DNA of 64,000 nucleotides from Fonsecaea monophora (Eukaryota; Ascomycota; Eurotiomycetes; Chaetothyriales; Herpotrichiellaceae): positions 1 through 64,000 of the forward strand of contig NW_019174027.1 of the NCBI RefSeq assembly GCF_001642475.1, in the 5' to 3' direction. Positions 56,561-64,000 of the stretch are shown piece after piece. The translations under genes and the position numbers were made by a program. A model generated the notes under the pieces. It did not search any database, was not told the origin of the DNA, and saw nothing but the letters and a program-made list of their open reading frames with translations. Each line of letters begins with the position of its first letter. Position 1 is the stretch's first letter.

Positions 56561-57571
56561 TCACCACAAGGGGTATTCCTGCCATATGTCTGGCTCCATG
56601 CTCTCGTCGTACCACATCTCACTGCCAATCACTGGTGTTCCTATGAACCCATCTTCTTCATGGATGACCATTCCCCCCTCATCCATCATCATCTGCTGTT
56701 GTTGCAGCCATTCTGGCACAAGCGGTGCCCGCCACTGTCCGATTTGCTCCATCAACTCTGTTCCCAGAAAGAAGTTTCCGAGTGCCTCAAACTGCGCATC
56801 TCCGTCCGTGTCAGCGTTGTTGACGTAAATCTCGTCGGGTCGAGGGCCCATGGAGAAGATAGGGCCAGCTTCATCAAGTGGCAGCTGCCGCGAGAAGGGC
56901 TCTTCTTGGAACGGGGTCGATGGACTAACGGGAACACGAGGGGGAGGAAGAAAGCGGCCGCACTTTGTCTTTGCCAGGAGGCTCTGCCTATTGTCGCCAT
57001 TCCATTGCAGTTCGCCATTGCTCGGCCACTTGGCGACCCGTCCGGGGTACTCAGCTGACCAGATGGTGGGCAAACCCAATACTGGGCTGAGTCCATCGTT
57101 GAAGATCTTGCCATCCTCGCCAAAGACGGAGTGGATCTTGCGCTGAGACTTGGGGATTTTTGGACGAGCTTCAATCTGCGCCTTGAGCATTTCGCAATTC
57201 TTCTGCTGCTCTCGCTCGGCTAATGCCAACATCTCCTTCTTGTGTGTCAACCACTCGCCAACGTTTTGCGGAAAGATCGACGACGCCCCTGGACCCTGTT
57301 TCGTGTTGGCCTTGAAATGCTCCGGAGCAAAATGGCGGACTCGTTGTTTGACGCGCTCATATTCCTCCTTGTCCTTAATGGTTTGGCTTTTCCATGTGAC
57401 AGAGGATGTATGGGATACGACATGTGATGGAACGATTGCCAGCTCCTGTTGCTGTCTGCCGAAGAACGTCTGGGTGGCTAGCTCCTTGCTATCGACGCTT
57501 GCTCTGTCATCGAAGGTGGATAATGATATTTGGTCCAGCGAGACTCGCTTTCCTCTTCTCTGTGGACCCAT
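56561..57571 (-). CDS. unknown fungal protein with Trp-rich core
   Basis: Single-exon ATG frame of 336 aa; no family recognised. The N terminus (MGPQRRGKRVSLDQISLSTF) is basic and phospho-site-like. Residues about 55-150 look helical and charged (DKEEYERVKQRVRHFAPEHF, NVGEWLTHKKEMLALAERE). A Trp-containing segment (TIWSAEYPGRVAKWPSNGEL then QWNGDNR) with a FLPPPRVP motif follows near 180-225. The end is acidic with repeated Trp, Met and Gln (PEWLQQQQMMMDEGG, EPDIWQEYPLW). The uninterrupted frame, true ATG and non-repetitive middle support a real gene. It has no signal peptide or membrane segment. Confidence 0.7.
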   Translation of the reverse strand: MGPQRRGKRVSLDQISLSTFDDRASVDSKELATQTFFGRQQQELAIVPSHVVSHTSSVTWKSQTIKDKEEYERVKQRVRHFAPEHFKANTKQGPGASSIFPQNVGEWLTHKKEMLALAEREQQKNCEMLKAQIEARPKIPKSQRKIHSVFGEDGKIFNDGLSPVLGLPTIWSAEYPGRVAKWPSNGELQWNGDNRQSLLAKTKCGRFLPPPRVPVSPSTPFQEEPFSRQLPLDEAGPIFSMGPRPDEIYVNNADTDGDAQFEALGNFFLGTELMEQIGQWRAPLVPEWLQQQQMMMDEGGMVIHEEDGFIGTPVIGSEMWYDESMEPDIWQEYPLW

Positions 57572-58905
57572 GGTGGAGGATATGAAAGATGATTGGTGGG
57601 GAGAATAGAAATTGGGAGGGTTGGAGATGGTTGGAACGAAGAATGTTCCGCAGATCCAGAGCGCGCGATTTCGGAGAGAGGACGAAGTATCGAGGGGCTA
57701 GGGTTGCAAACCAGGTGGTTGGTGTGGTTGCCTGGGAAGCAGAGAAGGCCAGTGAAGTTCACAAATTCACAGATAGGAAGCCCCTTGTCGCTATGTCAAC
57801 CACGGGGCGGACGCTGGGAGATGGCTGATGGTTGCTGTTTGGGAGCGCTGGTCTGGAACAGCACTGCCTTAGATCTGCGTCAGGATGAGTTCCGCGGTAT
57901 CGCAAGGGAAGTCGATCCTGGTAGACGTCATGGTCTGAGTTGGATATCATCTACAATAGCGGCTGTTTATATCTAAATAGGTCGCACTGCTCACAAGGGC
58001 ATTCTTCCACTTTAAATGATCTTTTATGCTGCTTGCGCTGCCGGAGCTGTTCTGTGGCAAGACAAGTCACTTGACCTTGGTACGTTGCTTGTATCAGGAT
58101 GACTTGGACTATTGTCACAATAACTCCGAGTGAAGCAGGGCCCAACTTCGGTTTGCCAAAGGGTTTGCCATCGCCTTGAAGAACTCGAACGAGCATATTC
58201 ACTTTGATCCCCGGCGGATCTTCGGGCAGAAAGTACTCACCTGGCTGGATTCGCATCTCTCGGTGTGTCACTAAGAGATACCGGGTCACTCCCAGTCGGA
58301 GCATGTGCATGAGCACGAGCAAACGCAGGTTGACGGGTATGACTTGTGCGGGCACAGAGGTGAGGGCGTGAGATAGCCATGTCACCCGTACTGTCGATAG
58401 TCTCGCGTCCGATCATTTCCAAGTCATCGAGATCGCGCAAGAGATGAATCAATAACCGCGGCACTTCTCACAAAGTCTGGGGAAAAGGTAGTGACAGGCA
58501 AGTGATATCTGAAGCGGAATTCAAAGGAGGCGGGCACAGCGTGGACAGAAAAGGGTGCTAAGGAGAAGAAGATCTTGATGATGTGGGACAGGATAATACC
58601 TATCCTGCGGTCTAGACGGCTAAACTTCCTCTTACGAAGCAAGACAAGAGATATCTCCTAACATCTTTGATGTACATGGGGTGAGGAGATGCGCAAAACA
58701 AGGAAGGGGAAGCTTGACGTTGACAGCCTTGCACGTGATGATTTGCTACTTACGGTGAAGCATACCTAGGTTATTTGTCTTCTATGCCTCTTCCATACAC
58801 GAAAACGCGTCCCCGCGTTTTCTCATACATCCATTATTCCTTTCATTATCAACGTGTCTTTCCCGCAACGGCAGAATCTACCAAAGTGGTCATCCCAAGT
58901 ACACT
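57572..58905. other. divergent spacer, unknown protein / CTF8
   Basis: About 1.3 kb. One minus-strand frame at 57951-58385 (144 codons) has no recognised family and includes a GTGAGT donor-like site near 58239; I do not call it a gene. The rest is 5' flanking sequence of both neighbours. Confidence 0.4.
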
Positions 58906-59346
58906 ATGCCGGCAGTTGAGCTGCGTACAACTGTTCTCTCCCATGAGACGAATGGCACAAATCCTAATCCGCTACCGCCCCTTCTGCACACACCAGCGGG
59001 ACTGGCGATTATGGAGATCCAAGGCAAAATCCATGGACCTCCGCAGGATCTGGCGACAGAAGATCCAGAGCAGTCACCTGCTGTGCACCCTATTGGACGG
59101 CTTGAGTTCCCCCTATACAACCCCCAAGAAGCCAATGAGGGCAAGTGGATGAAGAAAGTCTATCTGTATGTCGGGAGGCATCAGAGATTGACTGGCGAGG
59201 TTAAGAAGTTGGCAAAACCCATGGCCGTCCTCCGCAAAGTCGATGAGAATGATCTAGGAAGTGAGGGGGAAGAAGCGCTGGAGATTGTGGATGTGGTCAA
59301 GTTCAAGCTGTTGTTCAGTGCAAGGCCAGAACCCGTCGGGGAATGA
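58906..59346 (+). CDS. CTF8: Ctf8, subunit of the Ctf18 alternative clamp loader
   Basis: Single-exon gene of 146 aa. The pattern AIMEIQGKIHGP, IGRLEFPLY, KKVYLYVGRHQRLTGEVKKLAKPMAVLRK and VVKFKLLFSARPEPVG is the Ctf8 fold: a compact beta-strand protein with a conserved GRHQRLTG-EVKKL-KP core. Ctf8 and Dcc1 join Ctf18-RFC, which loads or unloads PCNA at replication forks and supports sister-chromatid cohesion. Family length is usually 120-150 aa, so this is complete. After the TGA the same frame stays open for 123 further codons. Confidence 0.88.
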   Translation: MPAVELRTTVLSHETNGTNPNPLPPLLHTPAGLAIMEIQGKIHGPPQDLATEDPEQSPAVHPIGRLEFPLYNPQEANEGKWMKKVYLYVGRHQRLTGEVKKLAKPMAVLRKVDENDLGSEGEEALEIVDVVKFKLLFSARPEPVGE

Positions 59347-59718
59347 AACACGCGTGTATTCATCTTCGCCTTTGCCTCCAAGGACAAAGGCTACTACGAA
59401 ACTCCAGAGGGTACCGATGACAACGCTGGAATGCACTCGGATCAGACTTGTGCGGACGAGACTGGCTCTTATTCAGGGGTTTTGGAGGAGCCAATCAACA
59501 GCACCGACTCTAATCGGCCCTTTTCTACCCAAACGACCTATCAACTTTTGCGCCAACAACTTGACTTTGATGCCAATCCCCACACAATCCTTTCTAGCCG
59601 TACAAGGACAACGAAGACAGCCTTTTTGAGTGACAAGTTCAGCACTATCCACATCTGCTCGGCTGGCGGAGCCGATCGAGTGGACTGGTTTCCATTCGTG
59701 GAAGCAGGTTTCTAACCG
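59347..59718 (+). other. CTF8-GH32 spacer with an open frame in phase with CTF8
   Basis: The 123 codons from 59347 to the TAA at 59713-59715 follow the CTF8 stop in the same frame, then the GH32 gene starts at 59719. The translation shows no family motif. It is most simply the CTF8 3' UTR and GH32 leader. Confidence 0.4.
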
Positions 59719-61859
59719 ATGGACAAAGTAAGAGAAAATCTGATCAACCTCTCTTTAACATATCGCTACAGGCATCCTTACCAATGGACCAGCCTACTTC
59801 ACCATCACCAGCGTTCTTCAGATGGCGTCCTCAATATCACCTCCAAGCAAGTCACGGCTGGATGAATGACCCCTGTGCCGCAGCCTATGATCCGTCGACA
59901 GGCATGTACCATCTGTTCTTTCAGTGGAACCCTCGACGAGATGAGTCAGGTTCGGTCGTTTGGGGTTCGATCTGTTGGGGCCATGCTACCTCGACGGATA
60001 TGGTGAAGTGGAATGTTCCCCAAACCCCGAGCATCGAGCCTGGGGCTACTGTCGATGAGTGGTATGACGCGAAAGGTTGCTTTACAGGCTGCTTGGTTCC
60101 TACCAGTTGGGACGGCGAGATTGGAGCTGGAAAAATGACGATGTTTTACACTGGTATAAGTCGACTACCTCTGCACTATACTCTTCCATACATACGACAA
60201 ACAGAGACACTGGCCGCTGCTCACTCACTAGACAGTGGTCTCACATGGACTAAATTCACGAAGAACCCAGTCCTACTGAAGCCACCGTCAACCCTCGATG
60301 TGACAGGATGGCGTGATCCATTCGTTGCAATTTGGCCTTCCATGGCCAATCTCCTCGGCCACGATAGGAGCCAGTTATATGGAATGATCTCCGGGGGAAT
60401 CAGAGACTGCTCACCAGCTGCATTTCTTTACCGGGTCAATCGTTCAGACCTAGCAGAATGGAAGTTCATCGGTTCCCTGCTTAATGTTGGATTAAACCAT
60501 TCTCTATCCCGCTGGAGTGGTGATTTAGGTATCAACTGGGAATGCGCTTGCTTCATGACCCTGGAGAACGAAAAGGATGATGAGAGCAGAGACTTCATCA
60601 TCGTGGGCTGCGAAGGATCTCAGCCAAATGCTACCCACAATGAAGATTCATGCTTCATACATCGTCATCAGCAACCAAGGGAACTGCGCCGCACAGCAAG
60701 GTCTCTGCAGTGGATGTGTGGAATTCTTCAAAGTACAGACGACACGATCTTTGACACCAATATACAAACCAGGCTTCCGAAAATGGACTACCAATTCGGA
60801 GGCCGTCTCGATCACGGCCTTCTCTATGCTGCAACAACCTTGCGTGACCCCCTGAGCAATAAACAAATTGTTTGGGGTTGGGTCACAGAGGAAGACTTGC
60901 CACAACGATTGGTCGATGAACAGGGATGGAGTGGGATGACGTCCCTGCCTAGAGAAGTGACACTTCTCACTCTAAAGGGTGTGACGGGTACCCTGAGAAG
61001 CAAGTTGCAAGATATTACGTCGGTACAGGTTGAGCGTGAAGAGTCAAAAGACGGGGCGCAACATAAATTCAAGATTCGCACGCTGGGCATATCTCCAGCT
61101 CGGTGTCTCAGGTCCCTTCGCAACAGCGCGAGGGTGGTTAGGCCTGTGCGTCGCTCACAGCACCTCAATTCAACAGGCGACACATTCATAGACATCCAGA
61201 CGCACCGCTTTGAACTCATCTCAACTTTTGCCCTATCCCACGCTTGCGAGAGAATTGGGCTTAGCATATTCCATGAGCCTGGCTCACGGGAAGCTCAACA
61301 GGATGGAATATCCCCGCTACTAAGCACGAACACGGCGACGACAATTTCTTTCCTCCCCCACAAAGAGACTGTCCGAATTGATCGACCCATCACTAACACC
61401 ATCGATGGTGAGGAGATCAACACGGCCCCCGAGATCGCACCATTCACTTTATTCACGTTCCTCCCTGCTCAAAGGGACGAAGTTGGCCAGGTTGAAGCCG
61501 GGAGACACCTAGAGCCGGAGATTGAGAACTTGGAACTCCACCTCTTCTTTGACGAGTCCGTGCTCGAAGTCTTTGTCAATTCCCGGTGCGTGATCACGAC
61601 GAGGATCTATCCACCAGGCAAGACGTGTTTCGGAGTGAGGTTCTGGGCGAAGGACAAGGATCGCGAAGACGACATCGAAGATGACAGCAAGCAGAGTAAT
61701 ACACCTCGACAGCAAGAGGAAGCAGGCCACACAGACCTCAAAGCCATGTGTTCAAAGGGTCAGCCGAGAACTGCGAGCAGCCTGTCTACAAAGTCTCGGA
61801 TCGTGCAAGCCATGGCGTGGGACGGTCTGAGTGCCGATGTCAGAAATACGTTTCCTTGA
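59719..61859 (+). CDS. GH32 beta-fructofuranosidase (intracellular invertase type)
   Basis: Preferred model: exons 59719-59727 (MDK) and 59772-61859, with a 44-nt intron (GTAAGA donor, CGCTACAG acceptor) that joins in frame ahead of the ATG at 59784; 698 aa. A start at 59784 (691 aa) is the alternative. All three GH32 catalytic residues are visible: nucleophile Asp in HGWMNDP (near residue 36), transition-state Asp in GWRDPFV (near 184) and acid/base Glu in WECACF (near 259). There is no signal peptide, so the enzyme probably works inside the cell on sucrose or short fructans imported by transporters, like intracellular invertases of aspergilli. The C-terminal beta-sandwich has LFFDESVLEVFVNSR and RIYPP, standard for GH32. 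Confidence 0.9.
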
Positions 61860-62348
61860 GTTGACGATATTCAATATCATTTGCAAGTACAAAGGGGTCT
61901 AGAGGTCGATGTGTTGAGTAGAGAGAAGCGCTAGATATTTTAGCCCGTCGACAAAGGGGACGTGGTTAGGTGGTTCCCATTCCGGCTAGCTGACTCGTTC
62001 ATAAAGCGGCATTACTCTTGTCCCATTACGTTGTAATCTTGGCTGTGGGTCGCGATTGGCGGCTTCGCAGTGACCGCATCGCCAGCTGCAGCTGCAGCTC
62101 CGATTTGGTGTGTCCAACCTCGACTGCGAAACTCTGCTGCGCTGTTCTTCTGGAGAATAGAGATCCGTCGTCCTTAGTTGCAGCTGTTGGCTCGCCTGCG
62201 CCATCGTCCCTTTCCGATTCGTCCATTGGCCGTGGGTGGCTGCTGAGGAAGCTTCCTTTCCTTAAGCAAAGGGAGTTGCTTCTGTCTGTGAACATTCACC
62301 CACCCTCTCTTCCACTGCTATCGTCTTGCACCCCGCCAGGCTGCCAGA
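61860..62348. other. GH32-VMA2 spacer
   Basis: 3' flank of the GH32 gene and 5' leader of VMA2, pyrimidine-rich toward the right. A GCAGCTGCAGCTGCAG-like palindromic patch lies near 62082-62099. Confidence 0.5.
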
Positions 62349-64000
62349 ATGGCCGAGATAGATCATCGGATGGCTTCCATCAAGCCCAGGTTGAAGTACA
62401 ACACAATCGGTGGTGTCAATGGGCCTCTGGTCATTCTAGACAATGTACGTTGACGAAACGGCTCGAAGCTCCGACGAATTGGTCGCTAACAGGTGGTCCT
62501 TCCAGGTCAAATTCCCCAGATACAACGAAATCGTCAGTCTAACGTTACCTGATGGGTCCTCGCGGTCTGGTCAAGTTCTCGAGGCAAGAGGTGTGTTTGT
62601 CACAAGATACAAAGCGCCGACAAAGTGGTGGAAAGTTGACAAAATGTCCCCGCAGGCAACAGAGCCATTGTGCAGGTGTTCGAAGGCACTTCCGGCATTG
62701 ATGTCAAGAAGGTGAAGGTTTATCGCTACTCTACACGACACCATACTCACTCAGGCGCAGACAAAAGTCGAGTTCACGGGTCACAGTCTGAAGATTGGCG
62801 TCTCAGAAGACATGCTGGGGCGCATCTTCGACGGGTCAGGAAGAGCCATCGATAAGGGTCCCAAAGTGCTGGCAGAGGACTATCTCGATATCAATGGAAG
62901 TCCCATCAACCCCTATTCAAGAGTATGTTGTCCGTGGTTTGTTGCTGCCTCGATTGCTGACCTGGGTAAAGGTTTACCCCGAGGAAATGATCTCGACAGG
63001 TATCTCTGCCATTGACTGCATGAATTCTGTCGCTCGAGGTCAAAAGATCCCCATCTTTTCCGCTGCTGGTCTGCCTCACAACGAAATCGCCGCTCAGATT
63101 TGTCGACAAGCTGGTCTGGTCAAGCAACCCACGAAGGGTGTCCATGATGGTCACGAGGAAAACTTCAGCATTGTCTTCGCCGCCATGGGTGTCAACATGG
63201 AGACCTCGCGTTTCTTCACTCGGGATTTCGAAGAGAATGGCTCCATGGAACGAGTGACTCTGTTCTTGAACTTGGCCAACGATCCCACCATCGAACGTAT
63301 CATCACGCCTCGTCTCGCCTTGACTACTGCCGAATACTATGCTTACCAACTCGAGAAGCACGTCCTGGTCATTCTCACCGATTTGTCTGCATATTGCGAT
63401 GCCCTTCGAGAAGTCTCGGCCGCGCGAGAAGAAGTGCCGGGTCGTCGTGGGTACCCTGGTTACATGTATACTGATTTGTCCACCATCTACGAGCGAGCCG
63501 GTCGGGTGGAGGGAAGAAACGGTTCCATCACGCAGATTCCCATCTTGACCATGCCCAACGATGATATTACCCATCCTATTCCCGATTTGACGGGCTATAT
63601 CACGGAAGGGCAGATCTTTGTTGACCGTGGATTGCACAACAAGGGTATTTACCCACCTATCAACGTTCTGCCTTCCCTGTCGCGATTGATGAAGTCCGCC
63701 ATTGGTGAGGGGTTGACGAGGAAAGACCACGGTGATGTGTCCAACCAGCTGTACGCCAAGTATGCCATTGGCCGTGACGCCGCAGCCATGAAAGCCGTCG
63801 TCGGTGAAGAGGCCCTCAGCGCGGAAGACAAACTCTCTCTGGAGTTCTTGGAGAAGTTTGAGAGACAATTCATCGCGCAGAGCCCGTATGACAAACGGAC
63901 TGTGTTTGACAGCTTGGAGATTGGTTGGAACTTGCTCCGTATTTTCCCCAAGGAGTTGCTCAATCGCATCAATCCCAAATTGCTGGATGAGTTCTACGCC
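62349..64000 (+). CDS. VMA2: vacuolar H+-ATPase subunit B (partial, runs off right edge)
   Basis: Five exons so far: 62349-62444, 62506-62590, 62656-62711, 62761-62922 and 62971 to beyond 64000; about 476 residues are present of an expected 500-515. The joined start MAEIDHRMASIKPRLKYNTIGGVNGPL leads through VKFPRYNEIVSLTLPDG, NRAIVQVFEGTSGIDVKKT and KVEFTGHSLKIGVSEDMLGR to the conserved core (GQKIPIFSAAGLPHNEIAAQICRQAG, EENFSIVFAAMGVNMET, PGRRGYPGYMYTDLSTIYERAGR). Subunit B forms the non-catalytic nucleotide sites of the V1 hexamer that acidifies vacuole and endosomes. All four introns are 48-65 nt and cluster in the first third of the gene. The C-terminal residues lie outside the window. Confidence 0.96.

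Noticed and set aside
57951..58385. Minus-strand 144-codon open frame with a CPCEQC cluster
   Set aside because: No family is recognised and the cysteine cluster is too short for a defined zinc finger. A donor-like GTGAGT inside leaves a small chance of a real spliced gene.
1..64000. A biosynthetic cluster, CRISPR array, viral insert or fungal toxin system
   Set aside because: No polyketide or peptide synthetase, terpene cyclase, transposase, integrase, repeat-spacer array or viral hallmark protein could be found in any frame.

Overview
The window is nuclear DNA from a filamentous ascomycete (Pezizomycotina). The evidence is short spliceosomal introns of about 43-86 nt with GTRNGT-like donors and CTRAC-like branch sites, a dense layout on both strands, and gene families typical of this group: an Ama1/Mfr1-type APC/C activator, a Clr5-ankyrin protein, an Aim9-like phosphotransferase and a Gyp5-type RabGAP. 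Protein style suggests Eurotiomycetes, perhaps Chaetothyriales; this placement is inference from reading, not a phylogeny.

Layout. 1-6290 is gene-poor: a mitochondrial Aim9-like phosphotransferase (minus), an orphan acidic protein (plus) and possible transposon debris. 6291-10365 holds La protein LHP1 and the CTDK-I cyclin subunit CTK2. 11847-16747 holds EXO70 (minus) and a cPLA2-type phospholipase, divergent from one shared spacer. 17938-23498 holds an NPP-type phosphodiesterase (minus), an alcohol acetyltransferase-like enzyme and an HSL-type esterase. 24439-31300 has TSR1 (plus) converging on a 1210-aa Clr5-ankyrin protein (minus). 32057-37565 has a HAUS4-like augmin subunit and the BET protein BDF1 (both minus). 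37566-40086 is a long spacer that may hide a decayed or multi-exon orphan on the minus strand. 40087-46822 has UTP5 (plus) and an Ama1-type APC/C activator (minus) with a stop codon in its WD40 core. 47321-52293 has BET4 and GYP5. 53620-57571 has FAT1 and an unknown conserved-looking protein (both minus). 58906 to the right edge has CTF8, a GH32 enzyme without signal peptide, and VMA2, cut by the window end.

Most genes are housekeeping: RNA metabolism and ribosome assembly (LHP1, TSR1, UTP5), transcription (CTK2, BDF1), membrane traffic and organelles (EXO70, BET4, GYP5, VMA2), lipid metabolism (phospholipase, FAT1) and chromosome segregation (CTF8, HAUS4-like, Ama1-like). They do not form an obvious pathway cluster. 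The only functional pair side by side is the acetyltransferase and esterase at 20.5-23.5 kb. Several genes start with a coding exon of 7-36 nt, so naive ORF calls miss their true N termini. I see no convincing tRNA, rRNA, CRISPR or intact transposon.
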